This document shows, piece by piece, positions 1 through 8,100 of a DNA stretch of 9,412 nt. Source of the stretch: Pedosphaera sp. (lineage in GTDB: Bacteria > Verrucomicrobiota > Verrucomicrobiae > Limisphaerales > Pedosphaeraceae); the NCBI GenBank assembly GCA_028293265.1, contig JAQGPB010000001.1, positions 1 to 9,412 on the forward strand. Reading direction: 5' to 3'. A model generated the notes under the pieces. The model was not told the DNA's origin. It worked only from the letters and a program-made list of their open reading frames with translations, and made no database searches. Position 1 is the stretch's first letter. Each line of letters begins with the position of its first letter. The translations under genes were made by a program, and so were the position numbers.

Positions 1-1385
1 AATCACCCGGCGGGAAATGACGCTGGGTTTGGCCACGTCCGGTGACAGGACATCCGTCCGGCGGCCATCGACCAAATCCATGTACAGCACCGGATGAATC
101 TCATCTGTTTCCTGGAAATACGAATAAAAGGCGCACGCATCCCAGGCAAACAATTCATCGGCGATCCCGGCGATGCTTCGGGCGGCTTCCTGCGGCGTGG
201 TTGCAGTCACCAGGTCGCGGCCAAGTTTGGAAAAGGCGACGGCATATATCTCGGCCTGTTTGCGTTCCGTGATGTCGCGGTAGCTCCAGACGCGGCCCAC
301 GCTGTTCTCGCCTATCCGCTGTGGTTTCGAGTGCCGCTCGAAAATTCTCCCGTCCTTGAATTCCAAAAGCTCCACTCCTTCCCGGTCCGGGTCGCCGTTC
401 AACTCCTTTACTCCAGCCAGAAATTGCCGGGGATACTTCAATTGAACCATCACAGTCTCGAGTATGTGTTGATCGTCCCGCGTATCCAACAGTTCGCGCG
501 GGATTCGCCACATCGCCGCAAACCTTTCGTTCACTTGCGTCACCTTGCCATAAAGGTCAGTGACCAGAATCCCATCGGCGGTGGATTCGAGGGTGGCATG
601 CAGCAGGGACAAAGAACCGGCCAATTCCTGCGTGCGCTCATTCACGCGCTGCTCCAGCTCGCCATGGGTCTTTTGCAAAGCCCCATCCCGCTCCTGGATC
701 TGGGTCAGCATTTCGTTAAACCCGTCAATCAATACACCAATCTCGTCCTGGTTTTGTTTGACGGCGCGCAAGGTATAATTCCGATCCCGCGCCACGGCGC
801 GGGTGGTTTGCACCAGGTCCAGGATGGGTTTGGAAATCAGGCGCTGCAGCCGGGCCGAGAGCAGATATGCGGTCAGCAGCGTGATCAGGAAAACCACCAA
901 GGCAATGACGGCATACTCCCGCAACCGTGAATACAAGGCCCCCATGTCCAAGACGATATAGACCGCTCCAACGGCATCACCTTTGTTATCAATGGGGTCG
1001 AACAGCGTCAGTTCCTGCCTGCCGAAGTCGTGCCCGCTTCTCTGGTATGGGGGCGGCACCAGGGCCCGGCCGTTATTCGGGCGTTCATAGCCGGCAAAAA
1101 CCTTCCCGTCCTTGGTATAAATGAAGGCACCCACAATGTTTGGCTCAGCCTTGAGCCCGGCCAGGGTTTCCTCGGCGCTCTTGGCATCGTTGAAATCAAT
1201 GGCGGCGGCACAATATTGCCAATTACATCTGCCATGATGGTCAGGTCCCGCAACATGGTGGTGCGGAAGGAAACTACCTCGTAAGTGGCAAAGGCGGCGC
1301 AGGCCAGCAGCAGCGCCACCGTGGTGGTCCCCATGATGATGACCGTCTGCTTGAATTGGATGGAGGCGTTTTTAAGTGATTTCAT
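1..1385 (-). CDS. Membrane sensor protein (CHASE8-like, HAMP, PAS, GAF); frameshifted and cut by the window edge
   Basis: This is an inner-membrane signal-transduction protein whose output domain (histidine kinase or diguanylate cyclase) lies beyond the left edge. The start ATG is at 1385. The first 57 codons encode a transmembrane helix (residues 15-35) and the beginning of a periplasmic domain resembling that of YfiN (CHASE8 type). The frame then breaks: after the Asn codon at 1215-1217 one base seems missing, and the expected reading resumes at 1212 and stays open for 404 codons to base 1. Frame-corrected, the parts are a periplasmic domain to about 157, TM2 about 159-178, HAMP about 179-230, a coiled coil, PAS about 261-360 followed by a DITERK motif at 371-376, and a GAF-like domain from about 380. 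It starts 9 nt after the yfiR-like gene, in the same operon. I cannot tell whether the frameshift is a real mutation or a sequence error. Confidence 0.8.
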
Positions 1386-1394
1386 GCTGGTTGC

Positions 1395-2012
1395 CTAGGG
1401 TTTGCCGTGAACGCTGTCGGCCACGCTCAACAGTTTGGAGCTTAGTTTCAGCTTCGCCAGCCGGGCTGCGTTCAGATCAATTTCCAAACGCACCTTGCCA
1501 TCCTTCTTCGTGAAATTGATGATGCCCCCTTGCTGCGTGAATTGCTCGCTCTCGCCCACCGTCAAGATCGGAGCCGCCTTGAGCTTCGCCAGAATTTCTA
1601 CCACGCGTTTCTTCTCGGCAGAACTGATGAACAGAATCTGGCAATTCGTGCAGACATCGTCTTTGGCAAACTGTCGCACCTCGATGGCCTGACCGCCGAT
1701 GGTCTTCCCCGTCACTATCGCCTCCACTTTCTCTCCAAATTTTTCGTCTCCGAGCACGCCGATGACAAAAGGAGAACCCGCCTGAGGTAGGCTTTCGGCC
1801 GGCCAGTCCACGTACTTCGTAAAATTGAGCAGGAACAGGGCCTTGACCTGATATTCGGTGAGCGCGGGAGATTCCCCCCCCGCTTTGCAAACGAGCGTCA
1901 ATGCCAGCATGGCGCATAGCATCAGGGCGCGGCTTACCCGGACGCTGAACGCACATCGTGCCCGCCGTCGGCCGGTATCTTGCGCCCGATTCATTGGTAA
2001 TTGATCTTTCAT
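1395..2012 (-). CDS. YfiR family (DUF4154) periplasmic protein
   Basis: This is a secreted periplasmic protein of the YfiR/DUF4154 family. In Pseudomonas, YfiR binds the periplasmic domain of the diguanylate cyclase YfiN and represses it. The 205-residue product has a basic N-region, a hydrophobic signal segment at about 29-42, and then the family opening (EYQVKALFLLNFTKYVDWP, 53-71). Next come an alpha/beta core with GVLGD (85-89) and a CxxC pair (C121, C124) leading into the strand QILFIS, and a late GGIINF segment. The paired cysteines match the family's conserved cysteines. The gene starts 25 nt after the TonB receptor stop and ends 9 nt before the sensor. A second ATG at 1994 (residue 7) has a GAAAGA sequence about 10 nt upstream and may be the true start; the first ATG has only a weak site. 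The lipobox match around C42 is poor, so I infer a soluble protein. Confidence 0.88.
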   Translation of the reverse strand: MKDQLPMNRAQDTGRRRARCAFSVRVSRALMLCAMLALTLVCKAGGESPALTEYQVKALFLLNFTKYVDWPAESLPQAGSPFVIGVLGDEKFGEKVEAIVTGKTIGGQAIEVRQFAKDDVCTNCQILFISSAEKKRVVEILAKLKAAPILTVGESEQFTQQGGIINFTKKDGKVRLEIDLNAARLAKLKLSSKLLSVADSVHGKP

Positions 2013-2037
2013 GTAAAAATATGCCGTATCTTGTCGG

Positions 2038-4062
2038 CTAAAAGCGCCAGGTGACCTTTCCGAAAATGCTGCGCGGTATTTCCGTCAGCACCGGCGTCCG
2101 TTGGCTCCCGAATTCCAGATGCTGGTCGTTGAACAAGTTCTGGCCCCAGATGCCTAGCTCCCAAGCCTTGTTGGGCCGCCAGACCAGTCCCAGATCCACC
2201 CGGGTATAGGCCGGGATGGGATGGGTGAAGGCGGGGACGTCGGCATTGGCAAGTTGGCTCACATAAAAGAGCGAGGCATTCAGTTCAACCGCGCGGGTCA
2301 GGTTCAAGTAGGAATGAAGCTGGAACTGATGCTGCGGGCTGTCTCCCGATGCCAAATTACTCGGAGTCAACCGCATGTGCAGCCAGGAATAGCTGCCCAT
2401 CAATTTCCAGTCCTCGGTGACCTGCCATTGGGCCGATAATTCCGCGCCATAGGTGTTGGCGCTTCCGCCGTTTTGGATAAGTTGGGGAATCACCACATGT
2501 GGCACCGGCGCCGCTTCGAAGAAGGGTGTGCCCGTGATGCTTGTATTCAAATCGTGATAGACATTGTAGAAGGTGGCCAGGTCAAAGGACAATTTCGGGG
2601 TCGGCTCGATCCGATAGCCCAATTCATAAGCAATCAACTCCTCTGAGTGAAAATTGGGATTGCCGTAAAGACTGACGAGCAGCGGCAGCGGACTTCCCGG
2701 GGGAGAGGGTGGGATGACGGACTGGTTGTAAAGTATGTCTTCATCAGCCCGCGAAGGGGTTCTGACAGCGCGCGACATGGCACCCCAGAAGGTTTGCTTC
2801 TCCGACGGAATCCAGAGCAGCCGCCCGCTCGGTTGGACTTCAAATCCAGTATCGGAATTATGCTCAAATTTTGAGCCGAGAATCAGATGCAACCGGTCCT
2901 TGATCACTGAAACATCATCCTGCACAAACGCGCTGAGGACATGTTCATAATTCCGTTCTGGAGTAAAGGTCAAATCGAAGGAGGGCGGAACATCATCCAT
3001 CCAGTAACGAACGCCGGCCCCCCAGACAATATCCTGACGCTCTCCCAGCGCAAACCGATGTTGCAAATCAAGATCATAAACGTCCAGCGTGTCCCTAAAC
3101 GGGGCTTCATTGACCAGAGTGTGGTCGTAGTACCCCTGTAAAGTCAGCTGGGAGCTGTCCGAGAAATCATGGGTCCAGCGCGCGAGCACATTGTCACCGG
3201 TCTTGCGGTTTATTGCGGAAAAATCCTTTGCATTCGGCGCCATCAGGCTTACGGATCGTGTCAGATCTCCAAAATCACCTTGGAAGTGATCACCTTGCAA
3301 GGTGAAGCGGTCACCGGCCACCGGCTCCCAATCCAATCGTCCACCGCCGTGCAAGATGTTCCGCGCGTCGGGCGTTTCATTGCCATTCGAGTCCACGAAC
3401 CCGTCATTGTTCGCATATTGCACATTAACCCGGTAAAACAGATTGGTTGTAAATTGTCCGCCATAGCGCAGGCTCGTCAAAGGCTGAAGTTCCGTGCCAC
3501 CGCCCGCGGAAATAAGCAGTCCCTGCGTTTCCTTCGCGCTCTTGGTGTTGATATTGATCACCCCGTTCACGGCATTGGCCCCCCAAAGAGTTCCGCCGGG
3601 TCCCCGGATCACTTCAATCCGATCCAAGTCTTCCAACACCAGATCCTGCATTTCCCAAAACACTCCGCCAAAACCTGGATCGTAGATGGACCTGCCATCA
3701 ATCATTACCAACAGCTTATTTGCAAACTGGTTGTTGAAGCCGCGGGAGCTGACGGCCCAATCGCTGGAATTGACCTGTGCCACGTCCATGCCCGGAGCCA
3801 GGCGAAGCGCCTCGGGAAGGCTCGTGATACCCAAGCGGCTGATGTCCTCCTGCGTGATCACGAAGATGGCCGCTGGCGACTGGTTCAAAGACGTCTCCTT
3901 TTTGGACACGGAAGTGACCTGAATGTTTACCAACTGATCCAGCGTGAGATTGGCCGAATCTTCGAAAGACTTGGGCGCGGAGTCACCCGCATGCACGCCA
4001 GCAACCATCAGGCTGGTTACCGCCATCAGGCCGCATAACCTCTTAAACTGGGCTGTTTTCAA
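2038..4062 (-). CDS. TonB-dependent outer-membrane receptor
   Basis: This is an outer-membrane gated channel energised by TonB. The ligand (siderophore, vitamin or other) cannot be read from the sequence. From a TTG start at 4062 the product is 674 residues. A signal peptide ends at VHA (cleavage after about residue 25). A short linker (LDQLVNIQVTSVSKKE) leads into the plug, with AIFVITQEDI, LPEALRLAPG, SSRGFNNQFANKLLVMIDGR and RGPGGTLWGANAVNGVININ (153-172). A beta-barrel follows, ending in a terminal Phe (GKVTWRF) as expected for barrel assembly. There is no SusC-type N-terminal carboxypeptidase-like domain. The open frame extends upstream to an ATG at 4179, but TTG is preferred: it has AAGGAAAG 7-8 nt upstream, the signal peptide follows it directly, and a candidate promoter lies inside the 4179-4063 stretch. 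It is the first gene of a cluster with the YfiR-like protein and the sensor. Confidence 0.9.
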   Translation of the reverse strand: MKTAQFKRLCGLMAVTSLMVAGVHAGDSAPKSFEDSANLTLDQLVNIQVTSVSKKETSLNQSPAAIFVITQEDISRLGITSLPEALRLAPGMDVAQVNSSDWAVSSRGFNNQFANKLLVMIDGRSIYDPGFGGVFWEMQDLVLEDLDRIEVIRGPGGTLWGANAVNGVININTKSAKETQGLLISAGGGTELQPLTSLRYGGQFTTNLFYRVNVQYANNDGFVDSNGNETPDARNILHGGGRLDWEPVAGDRFTLQGDHFQGDFGDLTRSVSLMAPNAKDFSAINRKTGDNVLARWTHDFSDSSQLTLQGYYDHTLVNEAPFRDTLDVYDLDLQHRFALGERQDIVWGAGVRYWMDDVPPSFDLTFTPERNYEHVLSAFVQDDVSVIKDRLHLILGSKFEHNSDTGFEVQPSGRLLWIPSEKQTFWGAMSRAVRTPSRADEDILYNQSVIPPSPPGSPLPLLVSLYGNPNFHSEELIAYELGYRIEPTPKLSFDLATFYNVYHDLNTSITGTPFFEAAPVPHVVIPQLIQNGGSANTYGAELSAQWQVTEDWKLMGSYSWLHMRLTPSNLASGDSPQHQFQLHSYLNLTRAVELNASLFYVSQLANADVPAFTHPIPAYTRVDLGLVWRPNKAWELGIWGQNLFNDQHLEFGSQRTPVLTEIPRSIFGKVTWRF

Positions 4063-4066
4063 ATGT

Positions 4067-4074
4067 CTTTCCTT
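4067..4074 (-). promoter_or_regulatory. Ribosome-binding site deciding the TonB receptor start
   Basis: The minus strand reads AAGGAAAG here. The AAGG core ends 8 nt before the TTG at 4062. It is the best Shine-Dalgarno match seen before any gene in the window, and it supports TTG over the upstream ATG at 4179. Confidence 0.6.
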
Positions 4075-4117
4075 TTCATATTGGACGGATTGCGGGAAAA
4101 GTGGTGCGTTACGAGCG

Positions 4118-4145
4118 GTTATAAAACCCTTCGTGTCCCTGCCAC
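4118..4145 (-). promoter_or_regulatory. Candidate sigma-70-like promoter of the receptor-yfiR-sensor operon
   Basis: The minus strand reads GTGGCA (4145-4140, 4 of 6 bases matching TTGACA), a 16-nt spacer, then TATAAC (4123-4118, 5 of 6 matching TATAAT). Transcription would start near 4110, giving a leader of about 48 nt before the TTG start. This is a consensus match by eye only. No operator or riboswitch could be identified beside it. Confidence 0.35.
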
Positions 4146-4346
4146 TTGATTGCTGTGTAACGTCAATGAGCGTCACCATTGTGGAACAGGACTGAGCACT
4201 CCCGGAACCGCGAGGGGGATATGAGGCCGTTTAAAAAGCTTATTCCTTAGTCAGCCAGCATCCTACAGCCGGATTTTGCCGCGAAATGTGCGAATCTTGC
4301 ACCGCCAGTGAAGAGGGATGCGATTAAAATGGGGGAAGCGGTGCAA

Positions 4347-4364
4347 CACTTCCATTTAGTTAAG
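4347..4364 (+). repeat. 18-nt direct repeat, copy 1
   Basis: The sequence CACTTCCATTTAGTTAAG here matches CACTCCCATTTAGTTAAG at 4433-4450 with one mismatch. The copies are 86 nt apart, start to start. Confidence 0.7.
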
Positions 4365-4377
4365 AGCCTATCCCGAT
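4361..4377 (+). repeat. Left arm of 17-nt inverted repeat
   Basis: TAAGAGCCTATCCCGAT here is the reverse complement of 4627-4643 with one mismatch (16 of 17). It overlaps the end of the first direct-repeat copy. The two arms enclose about 249 nt. Confidence 0.7.
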
Positions 4378-4432
4378 TGGAGAAACGGCTTCTCTCTTCT
4401 CCCTCCACCCCCATTGGGGCAGTGGGCCGGGG

Positions 4433-4450
4433 CACTCCCATTTAGTTAAG
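4433..4450 (+). repeat. 18-nt direct repeat, copy 2
   Basis: This is the second copy of the CACT(T/C)CCATTTAGTTAAG repeat, 17 of 18 bases identical to 4347-4364. Confidence 0.7.
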
Positions 4451-4622
4451 GCTGGCCCAAATACTCCAGCGCGGGTGGGGCGAGCGTCCCCGCGAGCCTT
4501 CTTCTCCCTCTCCCTGCGAGGAACGAACGGGGACCACAAAACGCGTAGCGTTCGTCTCTACTGGGGAAACTAAATCGTGGCGAGCTTGGGAAGCCATTGG
4601 GCCGGGGAGCGGGGAGCGCCAC

Positions 4623-4642
4623 GCCTATCGGGATAGGCTTTT
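4623..4642 (+). repeat. Small hairpin followed by four T on the plus strand
   Basis: GCCTAT-CGGG-ATAGGC forms a 6-bp stem with a 4-nt loop, followed on the plus strand by TTTT. It looks like a weak plus-strand terminator, but no plus-strand gene ends here. In the minus direction it has no T tract, so it is a poor terminator for the P-II gene. It is more likely part of the repeat element. Confidence 0.4.
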
Positions 4643-4643
4643 A
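4627..4643 (-). repeat. Right arm of 17-nt inverted repeat
   Basis: The plus strand reads ATCGGGATAGGCTTTTA; its reverse complement matches 4361-4377 at 16 of 17 positions. It also overlaps a local hairpin at 4623-4638. Confidence 0.7.
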
Positions 4644-4656
4644 GGAGATTCCCCCA

Positions 4657-4694
<38 letters not shown>

Positions 4695-4756
4695 CCGGTT
4701 AATGGTAAGTGGGCGAGCCGCGTCAATCCCAAACGCGTCCTAATGATTCGGGAAAA

Positions 4757-5122
4757 TTAACGGGGACCTGATTTGCGGCGCGGGCCAAGGGCGGCTTCGC
4801 CGCGTTCGCCGGTTTTGAGCCGCAACGAGTCGAGGACAGGCAGCACAAAAATCTTCCCGTCTCCGCGCAAACCCGTATGCGTGCTTTTATAAATCGCCTC
4901 CAGCACAGCCTCCACTTCCTCATCGTGGCAGGCGATTTCCAGACGGCATTTTCGGATCAGTTCCAAGCCGGCGTATTCGCGGTGCTCCGGATGATCGCGA
5001 TCATGCTCTTGTCCGAATCCTTGCGCCTCAGTCACCGTCAGGCCATGGACGTGATGGTCCGCGAGCGCCTGGGCGACCCGGCTGAGCTGGTTGGGTGAAA
5101 TGATGGCGAGGACAAGTTTCAT
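4757..5122 (-). CDS. P-II family (GlnB-like) protein of a metal-efflux operon
   Basis: P-II proteins are small trimeric cytoplasmic regulators that bind ATP/ADP and control enzymes or transporters through a flexible T-loop. The 121-residue product aligns without gaps to canonical GlnB: it starts MKLVLAII, has TVTEAQGFG (29-37), K58, and the C-terminal signature TGLRGDGKIFVLPV (83-96), then R101 and K103. The T-loop (38-54) has changed. Position 39 is Glu instead of the ligand-contacting Gln, position 40 is His, and the uridylylated Tyr51 is Ala (a Tyr lies at 50). The loop reads QEHDRDHPEHREY, rich in His and Asp/Glu. It follows the RND permease by 11 nt, so it is co-transcribed. This fits the divergent P-II group (PII-NG) reported beside heavy-metal RND pumps. 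Control of the pump or metal sensing is inference; nitrogen control seems unlikely. Confidence 0.85.
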   Translation of the reverse strand: MKLVLAIISPNQLSRVAQALADHHVHGLTVTEAQGFGQEHDRDHPEHREYAGLELIRKCRLEIACHDEEVEAVLEAIYKSTHTGLRGDGKIFVLPVLDSLRLKTGERGEAALGPRRKSGPR

Positions 5123-5133
5123 GCTGGTTGGAA

Positions 5134-8100
5134 TTAATATTCCGGACGCTCAGTTTCGAAGAGCGGATAAAGCACCGGCAGGATGAACAGCGTCAACAAC
5201 GTCGCCGTAACCAAGCCGCCAATGATGACCACCGCGAAGGGCCGCGAAGTTTCCGCGCCCACGGCATGCGAGAGCGCCGCCGGCAGCAGCCCCAGGGCCG
5301 CCATCGCCGCCGTCATCACCACCGGCCGCACGCGCGAAAGCGCGCCTTCACAGACCGCGTCCCGCATCGCTTTGCCTTCCCGGCGCAGCTCGCGAATCCG
5401 CTCCAGCAGCAGCACCCCGTTTTGCACGGAGACGCCAAACAGTGCGATGAATCCCACCAGCGCCGAGACGGAGAGCGTCAGTCCCGCCAGCGGCAACGCC
5501 AGAATCCCACCCACCGCCGCAAACGGCACGTTTAACAAGATCAGGAAAGCCAGCTTCCCGGAATCGAACGCCGTGAAGAGCAGAAAGAATATGGCGACCA
5601 GCGTGATTGGCACGATGATTTCCAGCCGTTTCACCGCGCGCTGCTGGTTTTCAAAGGAGCCGGTCCATTCGGTGCGATAGCCGGTCGGCAATGGAATTTG
5701 CGCCACCTTCTTTTGCGCCTCCGCCACCAGCGAGCCGAGATCGCGTCCCCGGACGGAAAGCTTCACCGCGATGCGGCGCGCGTTCTCTTCCCGGAAAATG
5801 CGGGCAAAGCCGCGATGAACATCCACCGCGGCCAATGCTCCCAAGGTCAACCGCTCGCCGTTCGATCCAAAAACGGGAATGTTGCGGATCGAATTCAAAT
5901 CGGAAACGGAGCGGGGGATCAATTTCACGGCGAGATCGAAACTGCGTTCGCCTTCCAAAACCTGCGTCGCCACGGCACCGCCCAATGCGGTCTCCACCAC
6001 GGATTGCACGTCGGAAATGGACAATCCGGCGCGCGCGATGGCGGCCCGGTCAATCGTGATCTGCACTTGCGGTTGGCCCAGCAATTCGTCTGTCCCCACG
6101 TCCGTCGCGCCGGGAACTTTTTTGACCACGTCGGCCATCTGGTTGGCCAGCGATTGCAATTTGACCGGGTCCTCGCCGAAGATTTTGATGCTCAATTCAC
6201 TTTTGATCCCGGAGATGGCTTCATTGACGTTGTCCTCAATCACCTGGCTGAATTGAAACTGCATGCCGAGGATTTCCATCAGCTTTTGATTCATGGCCTC
6301 GGACAAACCCTCGCGCGTGGTGGCCGTCTTCCATTCCGAGCGCGGCCGCAATTCAACCGCGCATTCCACGACGTCAAAGCCGTTGACGTCGGTGCCGTCG
6401 TCCGGCCGCCCCAACTGGCTCACCACGGTCATCACTTCGGGGAACGAAGCCAGCGTAGTGCGGACTCGCTGTACCAATTTCGTGGCTTCGCTCGGCGCAA
6501 TGGTTTCCGGCATGAACCCGCGCACCCAAAGCGAGCCTTCGTCCAGCTTGGGCAAAAATTCCGAGCCCATGAAAGAAAGGCTCACGCCGGCAACGATGAG
6601 GCTGGCCACCGCCGCGCACAGCAGCCCAAGCCTGGCATTGAGCGCCCATTCCAAGGCGGGCCGGTAAACCTTGAGCAGATTGCGCACAAGCCAGGATTCC
6701 TGCGCGGCAATTTTATTTTTCACCGCAAAGCTGGCCAGGATCGGCACGACCGTCAGCGCCAGGATGGTGCCCACCACCAGCGCGAAGGTCAGCGTCAACG
6801 CCATCGGTTGGAAAATCTTTCCCTCCACCCGCTGCATCGTGTAGAGCGGAATGAAGGCGGTCAGCAAGATTGCCTTCGAGAATAGGATGGGCCGGCCCAT
6901 TTGCGAAACCGCCTCGACAATGGTCGCCGGGAGCGAGCGCGGCTTGTCCCGGCGTTCCTCCAGCAAGCGCAGGAGATTCTCGATGATCACCACCGCCGAA
7001 TCCACGATGATGCCGAAATCAATCGCCCCCATCGAAATCAAATTCGCCGGGATGCCGCGCAAATCGAGCAGCAGAAAAGCGCCCAGCAGCGAGAGCGGCA
7101 CCACCAGCGCCACGACCAGCGCGGAACGGAAATTGCCCAGGCCCAAAAAAAGCACCAGCACCAGCAGCACGAGCGCGATGCCTTCAATCATGTTCTTCCG
7201 CACGTTGTGCAAGGTGCGGTCAATCAATTCTGTGCGATCATAATGCGGAATCAACTGCACTCCCGACGGCAGGTCGTGCCGGTTGATCTCCGCCACCTTC
7301 GCCCGCACCCGGTCCAACACTTCCAGTGCGTTCTCTCCTTTGCGCAACAGCACGATGCCCTGCACCACATCGTCATCATTCTCGTTGCCCATGGTCTTGC
7401 CCACCTGGCCCAGGCGAAGCTGGTTGCCGATGGTCACCGTGCCGAGGTCGCCAATCCGGATCGGCGTGCCATTGCGGGTGTCCACGCCGATGGCCGCGAT
7501 GTCCGCCGTGTTCTGCACAAAGCCCAGCCCGCGCACGACATACAATTCCGGCCCGTGTTCGATGTAGGAACCGCCGCCATTGCGATTGCCGTTGGAAAGC
7601 GCGTCGAAAACCTGCTTGAGCGAAACCCCGTACGACTTGAGCTTGATCGGATCAATCAACACCTGGTATTGCTTCGTCGGCCCGCCGAAGCCGACGACAT
7701 CCACGACTCCCGGCACGGTGCGAAATTTTTTCTCCACCACCCAATCCTCCAGCGCCTTCAACTCGACCGGTGGAAAGCCGTTCTTGGCCTTGAGGGTGTA
7801 GCGGTAAATCTCGCCCACCGGGGTCGCGTCCGGCGAGAGGCTGGCCTGCGCGCCAGTCGGCAGCGTGACCGCGGAAAGATGCTGAAACGCCTGGTTGCGG
7901 ACGTAGTCCCCATTCGCATTGTCTTCAAACACGATGGTGACCACCGACAGCCCGAAGAGCGAGATCGAGCGCATCGAGGCGCGCTTGGGAATCCCGTTCA
8001 TTTCATTTTCCACCGGGATGGTGATGAGCCGCTCCACTTCTTCCGCCGCATGGCCCGGAAAAAGCGTGATGATCTGCACCTGGACATTGGTGACATCGGG

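Noticed and set aside
155..511. 118-codon minus-strand frame inside the sensor region
   Set aside because: It is a different frame from the one that encodes PAS and GAF and is Arg/Gly-rich without motifs. It does not suggest a second frameshift, because the sensor frame is open throughout.
94..930. 278-codon plus-strand frame opposite the sensor
   Set aside because: The antisense frame encodes recognisable HAMP, PAS and GAF segments on the minus strand. The plus-strand product has no protein-like features.
1930..2012. Twin-arginine signal in the YfiR-like protein (GRRRARCAF)
   Set aside because: The spacing and residues do not fit the S/T-R-R-x-F-L-K pattern. An ordinary Sec signal is more likely.
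3169..4038. 289-codon plus-strand frame opposite the TonB receptor plug
   Set aside because: The minus strand encodes the conserved plug motifs; the plus-strand frame is a shadow.
4240..4330. Possible cobalamin riboswitch before the TonB receptor (CACTGGCGGTGCAA phrase on the minus strand)
   Set aside because: Only fragments resemble B12-box words. The ordered core elements are not present, and the candidate promoter lies downstream of it.
4247..4441. 64-codon minus-strand frame in the intergenic region
   Set aside because: No domain, signal peptide or ribosome-binding site is visible, and it overlaps the repeat mosaic.
4623..4642. Terminator for the metal-efflux operon
   Set aside because: The hairpin has a T run only on the plus strand, while the operon is on the minus strand.
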